Assembly (NCBI GenBank): GCA_021234155.1
Contig: JAJEKV010000027.1
Coordinates: forward strand, 9,996,716 to 10,060,715
Length of the DNA: 64,000 nucleotides
Reading direction: 5' to 3'
Origin: Isoetes taiwanensis
Taxonomy: Eukaryota; Streptophyta; Lycopodiopsida; Isoetales; Isoetaceae
This document shows, piece after piece, positions 22,921-34,565 of the stretch (its first letter is position 1; every line of letters begins with the position of its first letter). The translations under genes and the position numbers were made by a program. Under the pieces are notes generated by a model, which searched no databases, had not been told where the DNA came from, and was given only the letters and a program-made list of their open reading frames with translations.

Positions 22921-23466
22921 GAAGCTAACAACGATGTTGAGAATTCTTGAGGTATGCTATGCTCTTATATATAACTATTATATTTATCCTCTGCATTTTT
23001 CATCTTAACGCAAGAGCTCTTACACATGGCTTAATAGGTGCTGGATACACTTATAGCATACAATATTCAGCAGTCACTCGTCATGACCACGCAAGGTGAC
23101 CCCGTTAATCTCATAGGCATCGCGCTCTGGAAGCTATAGAAATGGATAACAACATGATGGAAACTGTGGAAATCCATCTCATGACCCATAGCTATGGATT
23201 GCAAGTAGGGATCAAGATGGATACCTCTGACTATGCAACTATACAAATCATTGTAGGTCATGGAGCAAGTAATGGATTCGATATTTTCAGCTCGAATAGG
23301 CGATAATGCTCAATCATTAGCAGGTCCTGGACTTTGAGACATTGCAAATGAATGCTTCCTGCACTGAAATAAAATTAAAATTATACCCATGAAATTATCG
23401 AGGGAACATATGAGTATCATGTACATAATAATTTCGTTATGTACCATCAATAATTTTAATGGTTGG
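22921..23466. other. no recognisable feature
   Basis: Non-coding stretch between the pseudogene and the solo LTR. Confidence 0.4.
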
Positions 23467-24253
23467 TGTTATGGTTCACAATAATGAACCATACCTTTTA
23501 TCTCTTCTAAACAGAATCCCAAACCTTTTCAAACAAATTATAATCTCATAGCCTGTAAACCGCCCAGGTTTGCTACTCAATCCACAGAATAAACCGTTAG
23601 CAATGACAAAATGATCTAAGTATGAAATAAGACGACAAATAGGCACAGGTCCAATAAATATAGCATACAAGTTACACCAATAACTCAGATTGGTCAAACT
23701 CTTAGTCCACCAAAACTAGAGCTAGATCCAGATGCATTAACCAGTCTTTGGTAGTTCACCGCCCAACCGGGTCACTCGGTCTAAAAACTGGCAAAATTAT
23801 GGCAAGGCTTGCTGGCAATGGCACAACAAGCAAGGGTGGTTTATCAAACAAGATTACAGTCACGTGGTCAAGAAGATATTAGAATTAGAGTTAAAGCTAA
23901 AGTAATGTGTACAAAAAGTGGTCGTCCAATAATAACTATTCATGCCCATTGGTTCTTTTATAGTTTAATAGTTACGTCTACCTTTTCCTTTCAAACCAAT
24001 TTTGGCTTTAGTTCCTTCTATATTTTTCTTTGACCTTTAAACGTAAGGATACTATCTTGGCTCAACTATATTTAAACTCTAAAACTTTAACCATTAAATA
24101 ATATCTTGGTTCCAAGATATTATTTAACCATAACCATTATCCTTGCCATTTATTTGCCTTGCATTGCCCATAATTTTCCATTCGTACACACCCATGCTAG
24201 TCCACCAAGACTAACGTCTAAGACCACTCCCACGAGCTACCATATTCATAACA
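23467..24253 (-). mobile_element. solo LTR with 5-bp target duplication
   Basis: The sequence runs from TGTTATGG to CATAACA (TG...CA ends, 7-bp inverted termini). It is flanked by GTTGG at 23,462-23,466 and again at 24,254-24,258. It is 787 bp long and is a close relative of the interrupted LTR at 15,369-18,294, whose PBS sets the orientation as minus. A single LTR with matching flanks and no interior is the product of LTR-LTR recombination. A small hairpin (TATGGTTCA/TGAACCATA) lies at its left edge. Confidence 0.85.
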
Positions 24254-24258
24254 GTTGG

Positions 24259-25337
24259 GGGCCCATGAAAGATTTTTGTATGTATCAATAATGTGGCATG
24301 ATTTTGTGGCAATCAATAATTTTAGTAGATACTTGAGCTTAAGAAATAGGAGAAATGGCTACAGCTTGAGCATATTAGCTTTGGTCAAAATTCTTTAAAT
24401 CACGTTATTCTCTCTAAATAATTAAATCCTGCTTATAAATGGTGGTTGTAGCATAATAAAAAGAATGAATAGGATCAGAGCAAGTTGAGCCATGGATTTT
24501 TGAGCTAAAATAGAGAGAACTCAACATCAGAAGAAATGTCCCAAATAGGATAGAAGAAACAAATACGAGCAGAGTAAAGAACGTCGGAACTGCGCAGGTA
24601 TAAGAAGGCAAAATACGAAGAAAACGCTGAATGCACAGGGAGCCTCTGAGCGGCGAAAAATAGAGGCAATAGCTAGGAACGTCTAGTCTTTTCTGTTTGA
24701 AGGTATTTCTCAAGAGAGACAAAGTGACAGGCCTTTAAGCTGGATCCATTCATCGATTTCGGCATGGAATCTTGATGTTCCGAAGCTTGGCTCCTCCGAT
24801 CAATGTACTGATTATTATTCTCCTTGTTATCCATCGCTAGATTCTATTTTCCAGGAACGATTTGGGCTCAGACTGTGTTCTGAAAGAATGGGAGGCTTGG
24901 GAGAAATCTCTGTTGGATAATAAAGAAGACTTTGAAGAAGCCCAAGATCAAAGTAGTTGTGAATCCGGCACCTCTGCAGGGTGTTTAGGTTGATTTAGTC
25001 ACCCCCAAGCCAGAAATCGAATCCCCTGCTTTTGCCCCTCTTGGAGATTAAGTTGCGACGAGGGCTGCCATTGCAACTTGCTTGCAGAGCAAGGAATGGA
25101 AAGATCCATGGGAGCATTTATTGGACCATCCAGGTGTTGATTGGAGGGCTTTTCAAACAAATTATTTCAAACAACTGGGTGCCAAACAGAAAAGGAGACT
25201 ATATTATATATGAGTGATAGTTGAACCTTATAAAGTTCTTTTAAAAAAACAAAGAGGCATTCGAATTCCTATGGCAATATATGTATATCTTTCTTGATTT
25301 TTAAGAAAATCAATATGTTTAAGGTGAGGTCTCAAGG
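24259..25337. other. no recognisable gene; may include the LINE-A 5' UTR
   Basis: No conserved domain in any frame. The LINE-A 5' end must lie in or near this stretch, but I could not find a target duplication matching the sequence after its poly(A). Confidence 0.4.
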
Positions 25338-26474
25338 ATGGAAAAAAAAAACCTGATGTCGGTGGCGCAGACTGTAGCGGCAACAGAAGATAGAAAGGGG
25401 CCAAGCCCCAGAGAGAAAATCGTATGCCCAGCCCCGAAGGCTGCACCCAGCGATTTGTTAGCAGCAGTGTTCGGCTCTAGAGAAATAGGCTCTGTAAGTA
25501 ATGGCAAAAAGATAGATCGATGGGATTGGGATTTGCAGAAGCGAGAATCTATGACCATGGCAAGACAAGGAATGCTGGCAGAAGAAAAGATGGAACTCGA
25601 AACAGTAAATCAAGTACCTGGAAAAGGAAAAACAGAGGTAAACAGCTCGCCCAGTTCTTTCTTGATGCCTTTAGCCATAGATTGCTGTACGGAAGATAAG
25701 CAAATGGGACTGTTGAAAAACCGTGGAAATAAGGAGCCCATTGTTAATAATAATGAAGCTGCAAGTTATAATCCATGAAAACAGGGAAAGACAGTAGAAA
25801 GAATCATAAGGCCCGGGTTTTTCGAATGGATTAAGAAAGGATTCTCTAATGATTCCCATAGCAGCAGAGTAGAAGAAGCATTGAATTCCCTTTCTTCCAA
25901 AAACTCATCTACTAGTTTAGAACAAGTCCTTCAATCAGTAGATTGTAAGGCAGAACAGGGCAACCTAAAAATAACAGCGATCGATCACTCTAAATGTGTC
26001 AGGAACATGGAGAATTTAATCTCTAAAGCAGTAGTGGGGTTTTTTACGGGAGGTTTTTCAGATTACAGGAAGTTACAAGCATGGCTTACCAGGCATCTGG
26101 ATGCTCTGAAAATGCCACATTTTCAGAGCATCAAAGCTATTGGCGGTAACTTTTTTCTTATATTATTTGATGACGAGAAAGCTGTGGAAAAGATAGTCTC
26201 CAGAGGAGTGGATCGTTTTGCAGGGGAATTTGTGTTATATCAATATTAAACTCCAGGTTTTACCCCAGATAAAATGTCTGTCGTTAAACTTCCTTGTTGG
26301 TTTGAGATAGAACAACTGCCACCGGATATGCTAGATCCAGAATTTTTAATTGCCATAGCAAAGAACTTAGGGTCATATATAACTCACTCGCTAGCAAAGA
26401 GCCCAAGGATTTGTGTGGGCATCACAGCAGCGGAGGGTATTCCGCAGTTTACTATCGTGCAAAGTGGGATATAT
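25338..26474 (+). pseudogene. LINE-A ORF1, N-terminal part (DUF4283-like)
   Basis: One reading frame (phase of 25,338) runs through stops at about 25,776, 26,247 and 26,271. The conserved block starts near AVVGFFTGGFSDYRKLQAWL (26,026) and includes FQSIKAIGGNFFLILFDDEK and KLPCWFEIEQLPPDMLDPEF. This is the DUF4283-type RNA-binding domain common in plant L1 ORF1 proteins. It is cut by a 1.36-kb retroinsertion after codons for QSGIY and resumes at 27,841. The N-terminal 180 codons are low in recognisable features. Confidence 0.75.
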
Positions 26475-27830
26475 CTAGTGCATCTAGAAAGGCAAGGGTA
26501 GCAGCTGCTTTACAGGTATTGTCTGAAGGGAGTAAGGATGAGTTGTCTGCAATCTTGGACACATTGAAAGCTCGACAGACTCAGCTTCAACAACAATTGC
26601 CTCCAGATGATATATTTTACCAGTCTGACTGTCAGAATGTAGTTGATGCTTCTGGTATTTCTGTGGTTGAGGTGGACCATCAAGCTCATATTAAGTGTGC
26701 CGATCCTCATGTGCAGTCCTTGGTTATTTTACTGGTGGCTATTTGGATTTTTCACGGTTCCGTATTTGGTTATCTCGGCTTTTGAGACGCCTTCAGCTTC
26801 CTCCTTTTCAGTCCATCAAGTTGTTGGCGAAAAACTTTGTTCTTTTGAAAGTAGTGATGCAGTGGACTCTTTGGTATCAAGAGGGATTGATCCACTTGGT
26901 GGGGAGTATATGATGTATCAGTATTACTCTCCTGGTTTTACACCAGATATGGTTCGCGCATTAAAGATGCCTTGTTGGTTCTCGATACCTAATCTTCCTC
27001 CTGATCTAATGGCCCATCAATTTCTAGTTGCAATTGCAACTGGTCTTGGGGTTCATATCTCACATTCCATCATGAACGGTCCGAGGATTTGTGTCTCAAT
27101 GCCAGTGGACTCGGCTTTACCAGATTGTATAGTGGTGAAAAGTGGGCCTTGGTATAAGAAGTTGGATCTTAAGCTTCTGAATGGTCCAGAATTAGCCCGT
27201 TTGTTTCCTGACAAGGAGACTTTTGCTAGCTTTCGTCAAGGCACTCGTGCATCTCAGGCATCTGTTCAACCTTCTTCTCAGGCTCAAGCTCCCGTTGTTA
27301 CTTCTTCATCTATTCATGATCAACCTTTACCAGTTGTGTTGCACTCCTCATCCATGGAAGATGCTCTAATTCCAGTTCCGACAGTGTCGTCTTTAGCGCC
27401 ATCATCTGTACCTGTAGTTCATTCTTCTCTCCATGTTGATGCTTCTTCCTCTCATGTTTCTGAGGCTGTTATGGCTGATGGTCCTAATCTTCTGTGCACA
27501 AAAGAGTCATGGCAGCAGGTCAATTGGAAGAAGGCGGCAAGGAAGAAGTATGTTATGTCATTTCATGAGGCTATCCGGCCTCGTTCTATTCAGTGGCATG
27601 ATAATTTGATGTCTGTTGATGATCATCTCGATGTGGTAGACCATGTTGATTGTGATGAGGCCATTAAACGCCTCAAGGTGGCACAAGGAATGTGAGTATA
27701 TACTGTGTATGGGTGGTTTTGCTTAGTGGACTATTCCGTCCTCTAGGTTTTGAGTCCCATGTCATAGGTCCCTTGTATGTATCTTGAATTTTCTTGATAA
27801 TAGATTGTTGTCCTTCAAAGAAAAAAAAAA
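26475..27830 (+). mobile_element. ORF1-only LINE retrocopy with poly(A) and perfect TSD
   Basis: The insert is flanked by TGGGATATAT at 26,465-26,474 and 27,831-27,840, a perfect 10-bp target duplication, and ends in ten A residues (27,821-27,830). It carries a complete ORF1-like frame but no endonuclease or RT, so it is a 1,356-bp non-autonomous LINE derivative. Its removal rejoins the host ORF1 (QSGIY to YSLFKLRLINGWKIRRMF), where the insert's own ORF1 has the homologous KSGPWYKKLDLKLLNGPELA. Confidence 0.93.
26643..27695 (+). CDS. ORF1-like protein of the non-autonomous LINE copy
   Basis: A 350-codon open frame with a DUF4283-like domain. Residues from about 90 (VSRGIDPLGGEYMMYQYYSP) through LKMPCWFSIPNLPPDLMAHQ and GPRICVSM match the host ORF1 block. 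The upstream part of the same domain (LGYFTGGYLDFSRFRIWLSR) is in another frame at 26,695-26,913, so one frameshift divides the domain. The region after residue 200 is rich in Ser, Val and Gln and looks disordered. A basic stretch (WKKAARKKYVMSF) lies near residue 300. No zinc knuckle is seen. Probable role: RNA binding in the retroposition complex. Confidence 0.65.
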   Translation: MMLLVFLWLRWTIKLILSVPILMCSPWLFYWWLFGFFTVPYLVISAFETPSASSFSVHQVVGEKLCSFESSDAVDSLVSRGIDPLGGEYMMYQYYSPGFTPDMVRALKMPCWFSIPNLPPDLMAHQFLVAIATGLGVHISHSIMNGPRICVSMPVDSALPDCIVVKSGPWYKKLDLKLLNGPELARLFPDKETFASFRQGTRASQASVQPSSQAQAPVVTSSSIHDQPLPVVLHSSSMEDALIPVPTVSSLAPSSVPVVHSSLHVDASSSHVSEAVMADGPNLLCTKESWQQVNWKKAARKKYVMSFHEAIRPRSIQWHDNLMSVDDHLDVVDHVDCDEAIKRLKVAQGM

Positions 27831-27840
27831 TGGGATATAT

Positions 27841-28400
27841 TACTCTTTGTTCAAGTTAAGACTCATAAATGGATGGAAAATTAGAAGAATGTTCCCCACA
27901 ATGGAAATTAAAGGTTTAAAAGATTGCTTCGTATTCAGGAGAGAAACGCAAGGCAATGTAAAAGTGGCGGATGAGGAGGCAACAAAATTAAATGGGGAAA
28001 AAATGGGAGGGATCATTTAAATTCAAGTGAAAGGGAACATGAAGAAATTTCAACCTTTAAAGACAATCTAGAACTAGGGAAGGGGCAAGTGCGAGAGAAG
28101 GACTTAGAAAACAAAATGGAACAAGTGAGTCAGGAAGAGTGGGTGATAGTGCAGCACAAAAGTGGTGACAGACTCAAAAATCAAATGCGAAAGAGGCTCC
28201 CCAATTCAGGGGGCTCCACAAAAATTCTTAAAGGTTATAATTGTTCCAATAATAAAGCAACAATAGAGAATCACGATAAGGAAGCGCCTGCTGATTATAT
28301 GGCAATAGAATGTCAAGCTGTTAATGGGGAGTTCCCAGTGCATAATAACAGATGGGCTGATTTGCCAATGATATCAGGGGGATAAAATCTTCTGAGGCCA
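27841..28400 (+). pseudogene. LINE-A ORF1, C-terminal part
   Basis: The host ORF1 resumes after the target duplication with the end of the DUF4283-like block (27,841-28,020). A polar frame at 28,089-28,385 follows. The two are in different phases, so at least one frameshift lies between. No CCHC knuckle is visible. Confidence 0.6.
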
Positions 28401-29134
28401 AATGCAGACTCTCTCTAGCATTGAAAAAAATTTGTCCAGATGTTGTTTGTCTGCAGGAACATAAATGTAAAAAGGGAAGTAGGGATTTTGCTTAATATAT
28501 TAGGGAAAGAGTATGTGGGCATCATATCTTCTAGTGGCACCTCTAGCGCAGGAACCTTTATTGCAACTGAAAGTTTTATCGACATATACTGGTCACTTTG
28601 GGAGGTGCGCGATAGTAATATGGTATGCTCATGGTAAAAAATGGGGGGTGATAAATATTTATGCACATAATCAAGCTAGACAAAGGTCATCCCTATGGGC
28701 CAGTGTAAAGAATAAGCTGAAAAACTTTGACCGTGACGTACTATGGATTTTGGTCGGGGACTTTAATATGGTGGAAAATAGCAGTGATAGATACGGGAGC
28801 GGGGCTGATGTTGTACATGCATTCGAAAGGGAGCAATGGCTGAGTATGCTCAATGAGTTGGGATTCATTGAAATACAAGGTGATCTAGAATTTACGTGGT
28901 GTAATGGCTGGATTGGAGATGGCAGGGCATATGCGCGACATGATAGATGTTATATAAGCTCTCAGGCCATGCAAGAAAAGAACATATCATTGTATCGTCA
29001 TAACTTCTTAGAGAACTCCATTTCAGATCATAATCCGCAGTTAATATGCTCCTCTAGAGCTAGTACCTTCAAACCGCTTAAAATAGTCTTCAAGATGAAC
29101 CCTAGGTTTCGCAAAGAGTGAAGGCTTCAAAACT
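28400..29134 (+). pseudogene. LINE-A apurinic-type endonuclease domain
   Basis: The start reads ALKKICPDVVCLQEHKCKKG (about 28,420-28,480), the position of the catalytic Glu of the exonuclease-endonuclease-phosphatase fold. After a frame change, 28,513-29,121 gives WGVINIYAHN, ILVGDFNMVE (Asp/Asn of motif GDFN), DLEFTWCNG, ARHDRCYIS and ISDHNPQLICS (terminal SDH motif). The domain nicks the target DNA for target-primed reverse transcription. A TGA follows FKMNPRFRKE; beyond it the same phase continues through RLQNS to the insertion point at 29,137 and resumes at 50,337 with DLSKNKRGMEAM. Confidence 0.85.
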
Positions 29135-29137
29135 CAG

Positions 29138-29170
29138 TGTAGGGTGCAAAATCGGTACTGGGTAGCAGAA
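29138..29170 (+). repeat. left terminal inverted repeat of the giant element
   Basis: TGTAGGGTGCAAAATCGGTA then CTGGGTAG. AGGGTG-AAAATCG and GGGTA are shared with the right end. A motif AAGTGCTTAAA follows at about 29,190 and recurs near the right end. Confidence 0.75.
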
Positions 29171-29755
29171 ATCACCGTCCGGACGCCGCTTACAAGTGCT
29201 TAAAATCGGCGTCTTTTAAACACGACGTGCATGATTGATCAATTGACATGTAGGGTGCGCGCCCGTCAAATGACAGGCTGAGAGAATCACCCGGGGGGTT
29301 CACCTTTTTTTTTCCGTACAAAACATGTGCGTGGGCGATGAAGGGGTTTTTTTGACATCTTGAAGTACGTATACCTAAGGTGTGTCGCACGTTTTGGCGC
29401 CGGAGCTGCTGTATTTCCACGGTTTGAGGAGCGCTTTCCCTGTAGGGCTATGCACTTAGAAATACGTTGAGGGGGCTTAGATGCTTTGATCAATGCCGGG
29501 CAGATACGTTTAAGGGTCCTTGGATTTTCGGAGGTATGTTTTGAATTTTTTTTTCCCTGTACAGTTTTTGCCTCAGAAAACTTGTTTTTATGGTTTTTAT
29601 AGTTTCTTATGAACGGATTAGAAGTACTTTTATCTGAAACACATAAGGCATTGTTGAGGATTCGTCTGTTTAGTTTTGTGGCTCAACCTTCCCGTGCCTC
29701 CATTTCGGCCGTTTCTACAAGTTTTTGGGTCTGGATATCGAAGATAAGGTTTCCA

Positions 29756-30578
29756 ATGAAGAAGGCAATGATTCCTGATGACAGGTTAGTCGTGTTTTGG
29801 CATTCAGTTTGTGAGAACCGTGGCAGAAGGGGGCAGAACTATGGTTTCAGTGCTTGTTTAAGAAGTCTAAGAGAATTAATGGCCGGGCTAATGGCCTGCA
29901 TTTCAGTGTTCAAGCAGGGTGAGAGCATTTCAGTGATTTACTTATTAGCATATCGTGAGCTACGTTGCAACCATGCTTTGACGTGCTAAAGAGTAGTTTT
30001 GTGCATGCATATCTCTAATATTATAGATTTACATGCTCTAATATTTGATGCTTCTTATTTGCAGGTTGACAAAAAGAGAGAAGACATTAGTCATCAAGGT
30101 GAATGATGGGTGTGGAGTTGTGACTGACCTTGGCCTTGTCATCGTCTCCCACGAGTGCACTTATGTGGATGTACGAAACGAAATAAGACGGGACGGGCTA
30201 CTAGAGGATGAAAAAGAATTTGTATTTCTTGGAGATAGGGAAGTGGCCTTCACACCAAGGCAGGAGCTAAGGTTTAAGGTTTCTACTGACGAGGTTACTA
30301 TCAAGGTGGTTGGGAAGCATGCACATAAAAGGCAAAGGACTGCAGTTGAAAGCATTGCATCTCTAAATCACCAATTTGTGATGATAGACCAAACTGTCAT
30401 AGTCGAGGAACAGACCAATGAAGAGGTAAATGATGATGAACTCCATCTAGTTGAAAATGCTTCCTTTTTAGATGATGTGCCAGATCTGAATTCAGCAAAG
30501 GGCAAGCTGCTATCCAAGTTAGCAACTAAATTTGATGTTGCCAGGATGGCAACATGCCTTTTACATGAGAGTGCATAG
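29756..30578 (+). CDS. N-terminal exons of a DDE-transposase-like gene (ubiquitin-like fold possible)
   Basis: Exon 1 (ATG at 29,756 to 29,784) ends CAG|GTTAGT. Exon 2 starts at 30,065 after TTATTTGCAG. Joining them is in phase and gives MKKAMIPDDRLTKREKTLVI. Exon 2 runs to 30,578 in one frame, with a predicted beta-rich block (residues about 20-85, ending FVFLGDREVAFTPRQELRFK) that could be a ubiquitin-like or PB1-like fold, then an acidic linker. The frame after 30,560 breaks, but an alternative frame continues with basic, helical sequence (KVARGLRTTKLRIRSDYLNS; SEIRKLKAELMFSRMRVVAL) towards the catalytic region. It probably forms one protein with 30,772-32,858. Start and first intron are predictions from sequence only. 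Confidence 0.55.
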
Positions 30579-30771
30579 GCAAACTGGTGATAAGGTAGCA
30601 AGGGGACTTAGAACTACTAAATTACGTATTAGATCAGATTATCTGAATAGCATAGAGGTAAAAAAAAATGGCTAGGTCTGCTGGATCTGAGATAAGGAAG
30701 TTAAAAGCAGAGTTAATGTTTTCCCGAATGAGAGTTGTGGCATTGTCCATGAAGGAAAGGTCACTTAGAGG

Positions 30772-32858
30772 ATGTTTGGAGATGTGAACAAATTTTGCCA
30801 AAACATAGTGGAGGCACATCGGCAAGGAAAATTTAGTGGAAGGCCAGCTTTGTGGGATTTTTTAAGGGACATAGCTCAAAACATAATCAGACCTGGCCAT
30901 AAAAGAAGATATAGAGAAACCACGAAAGCATTGTTTGAAACAATAAAGATTTGGGGAGGGAGAAGAATGCACAATTTTCTTTCTCTAAACTTTGCAGGCC
31001 CAAGTATGTCCACCACAATGCGCTCTACACGAGAAAGCTTCTTTTACAAAGTCGGTATCAGGGAAGACACATTCAAGCATCTTGCTCAAACCTATTCTCG
31101 GCACATGCAACGCCAGCAGCTTGATTTGAGTGGAATTCCAGCAATTGTGGCCGAGGATGAGACTATCGTGAAGAGGGCTGTTCGTTGGATTCCGAGAGAT
31201 GATTGTTTACTTGGCTTTTGTGGAAAGAAGGAAGGACATGTCTGCAATGGCACATTTGAGGTGATTGTTGGCTCCAATGAAGAGGGCTACAATGTCATTA
31301 CGAAGGCCTTCGAGGAAAATGTGATTTCTCACTATGCAAGAGTTCTTATTGTAAACCCCTTGCACAAGAAGCTGCCCAAGCTTGTCCTTGCTATTATTCT
31401 TACGTGTAATAGATTTGATCACCTTGAAGTAAGACGTCAGTGGAACCGCATCCAGGAGTTGTGGAATGCACACTTGAGAATGGTTGTTGGCCCCCTAATC
31501 GGCCACAGCTCGGACGGAGATTCAAGACGAAGAGCATGCATGTTTGAGGACTACACATCAAAGGGTTCTAAAGACTCTACATTTGAAGTGCCATGGATTG
31601 GTTGGCCTTTAAGTGCCTCAATTAATGATGATGTTTATGGGCTGCATGATCAAGATTTCGTGCACAATGGCAAGAAGCTTGTTAATCCGTTGGACAGTGC
31701 ATCTAGAAGATTGTACTTAGGGAACGAGCTAGTGACTCTTAATGACATACACCATGTCTTTGAGTTATGCCAAGGGAGGCATGGGCTGGAACTTGGAGAT
31801 GTGAAGCGCCAGGATAGGCAAAACTGGAGGGCTGCCCAACGCCTTGCCTCTAGAAAGGTTCAAGGGTGCTTGGACGACCTCAGAAATGGTACTGCAGGCC
31901 CACCAACGCGGAATTTGGGGACAAAAGTTTATTTGGAAATTGTGGCAACCTATATTGACATCTTCTTGTCACCTACTATGGACCTGAGAGCAAGGGTTAA
32001 GGCTGCTGCAACAGTTTTCTTTTTTTTTTAGGTGTGCAAGAATAGCTTTTGCTTCCTGTAGTTTGGATTGTTCACTAAAATTCTGGGAGTTTGCTAATGA
32101 TTCAACTTCTTTTTCATAACAGACTTTGGAGGCTATGGTTGAAGGACCAAAGCACGTATTCGTTGAGTAGAAACTTCACTAGTCGGGAAACCTTCATAGA
32201 TGTGCAATTGTCATGTCATTTTGTTGTGCTGCTCATTAAGTATTTCAGGGATAAATTTGGGCATTTAGAGTTGCCCTTACAGTGCACAGGATCGGACGTG
32301 TGCGAAAACTTCTTCTCCAAAGTGGGTGGCATGATGCGTAATGAAAGGTCGTATGATGGGGCAGACTTGTTGGAGAGTGCCTCTGCTTTGAATCATATCT
32401 CTGAATTTCAGTCTGCCACGACCCTCTTATTTCCGGCAGCTCATGTCAAGCAAGAGCACATTTGGCAGGAGTTAGAAAAAAAGGTAGATACTGATGGTAA
32501 TGTGCTGAATTGTGACCTTGCAGGTTATAGTGGCGTGGATACGGACGAGAAGATTGTTGCTGCTTTAAAGGAAGGGCTTACTGCTGCACAAGAATTGTGC
32601 GAGAGTGTCGGCATTACATGCACGGGCACTGATCCATGGTTTAGTGAACCATGGAACTTTGAGGATTGGTTTAAAAGTAATTTCTCGCTAGACTTGAGTT
32701 CTAACACTGTAGGAGATGAGACCGATGTTGTGGAAGAGAGCACGGAGCCTCAAGGTGAAGAAATAGTCAGTGAGGCTGATGTGGCCAGCTCTGAATTACG
32801 TCATGTATTTGATGAATGTGAAAGGAGAAAGCCCTCTCATGTATCTTGGCATCTTTAA
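30772..32858 (+). pseudogene. DDE/RNase H-like transposase, P-element-like motif order
   Basis: Frame 30,772-32,031 (419 codons) has AIVAEDETIVKRAVRW (Asp129), LLGFCGKKEGHVCNGTFEVI and GPLIGHSSDGDSRRRACMFE (Asp248). Frame 32,091-32,858 has RLWRLWLKDQS, LIKYFRDKFGHLELPLQ and CTGSDVCENFFSKVGG (Glu72) with a long acidic tail. The order D-E-x-I ... SDG ... (D/E)xxENFFSxxGG resembles P-element/THAP9-like transposases, though no THAP zinc finger is seen. The frames join across 32,020-32,110, where a T-run and a CATAACAG acceptor suggest an intron or a homopolymer slip. At least two frame changes lie between this and the upstream exons. The transposase role is inferred. Confidence 0.65.
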
Positions 32859-32944
32859 GTCAACCATTGTGAGTCATTTGAATGGAAACCCGTGAGTTAG
32901 GACTTTGGTATATTCCATTGAAGAAAATAATGTTAATGCACTGA

Positions 32945-34057
32945 CTCTACTAGGCATTGGAACAGACTGTGCGGTCTACTTTGAAGAACCTGTGGAAGAA
33001 ATCATTAGAGGTAATTTGAGATCTCATTTTGTCCCATTAAGGGATGCTTAAAAAGCCACATCAGCTTTTTAAACTGTCCAATAAGAGAAGAGCTCCAGTG
33101 TATTTTATTCCAGTATTATGTGGCAACAGTAATTAATGCAGTTCTAACTAACTTTTGCAATGTCATTTTTCTACTATAACTTTTGATCAAAAACTCCGAT
33201 TCGAACACTATTTGTGGCAATGGATTCGTCTCCTCAAGATCTTTCTAATGACAACCCATTGTTATATCTTTTGGGATGTAAATATATAAGAAAAGAGCAA
33301 AAAACCATATTTTTTTAAGGTTAACACATATGGCTTGTATTGAAATACATCATAACCATATATCACTTGAAAGATCTTTTCATTCTGCATCTAATGCAAC
33401 AAACGCCGCAGCATTTTCATGAGTAGATCAAAAGTTATAGGGGAAAAACAACAGCAATGAAGTTGTTAATGCTGCATTAATTGCAGTTTGATGTAGAGTA
33501 CTCATTCTATTGGAGGATTCTTATGGGGAAAAAAGGAGATCTCAAATTACCTCTAATGGGTGGTAGAGTAGACTAGACATGCTTCAGCCAAAAAGAAGCA
33601 GAAATCTGTGTCAATTCAAAAGGTTTGGTACCTTGGAAGGGTATTGAGCATGAGGAGGAAGTCTGACAGTGCGTGGAGAGAGAGTAGAGAGCCCGTGGAC
33701 TTGGTTAAACGCCCGTCCTTTGAAGTTCAGCTAAATCTAGCATATTACAGAAAACACGTTGGCAAGGATGCCAAGTCCATGTGGTTTACATACGATCTGA
33801 CCGATAATAGACTCATAGACCTTGAGTCTATCATATCCCTTGCATGTTTACAATATGACCCTGCCAAAAACATTTACCATCTGCATGATAATGATAGAGT
33901 ACAGCTGAATAAGTTTGTACGTGAACAAATTAATGGTAGGATAGCCATGTCATTAGGGCCACTAAATGGCTATAGTCTGCTACTAATTATCTATTATTTT
34001 TTGTTGTTTTGTAGGGGACAAGGGAAAGCAAAAGCTTTAGGGAATGCAGCAGGCTGA
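32945..34057 (+). pseudogene. possible further exons of the transposase gene, split by a MITE
   Basis: About 32,952-33,005 reads ALEQTVRSTLKNLWKKS. After the MITE, 33,575-34,057 reads KKKQKSVSIQKVWYLGRVLS and a polar segment with YDPAKNIYHLHDNDRVQLNK. The phrases are open and protein-like but match no family I know. The last 40 codons of the frame are intronic in character. Confidence 0.35.
33008..33553. mobile_element. MITE with TA target duplication
   Basis: GAGGTAATTTGAGATCTC (33,008-33,025) is repeated inverted and exact at 33,536-33,553, and TA flanks both sides (33,006-33,007 and 33,554-33,555). The 546-bp AT-rich interior has no coding frame. A TA duplication suggests Tc1/mariner-type mobilisation (Stowaway-like), though the terminal bases are not the Stowaway consensus. 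Confidence 0.85.
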
Positions 34058-34565
34058 GGCAGATATTTATTGCCACTCTAGTGTATTATCAAACCACATG
34101 CAGCTGTTTAATTATGGAAGCAGATACTACTTATGGCAGCATGATAAGACTACATTTTGCCATTTATATTTCAGCCTTAAGAGAAGAAGTATCAGCCTTA
34201 AAACAAACCAAGAACTCGGCTTGGTTTACTTTATGAGATTGCAGCTACATGATGAACTCAAGGTTTAAAATGAGAAGACAATGGGAAAGATCACAAGAAC
34301 ACTTTTATGTCCTATCTGGCAGCAAGTTAGCTTTAAGAGAAATATTACGGTTATAAGGTTCCAGTTATTACGACTTGCAATTTGTTAGTTTGAAGTTGCA
34401 TAAGTCAGATGCCTAAAACTCTATGCCTGATTTTGATACATAAAGGCTGGCCTTTTTTGCAATAACAATCTGTTTGCTTAAATATTATGTTCAAAATTCC
34501 TACTTAAGGGTTTTACTTGGGATTCTGATATGCTATGGTTGTATTGCCTAAACAATGGTTGAAAA

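Noticed and set aside
15369-24253. Full-length LTR retrotransposon between the two LTR copies
   Set aside because: The right copy has its own GTTGG duplication, the outer flanks differ, and the PBS of the left copy points away from the interval.
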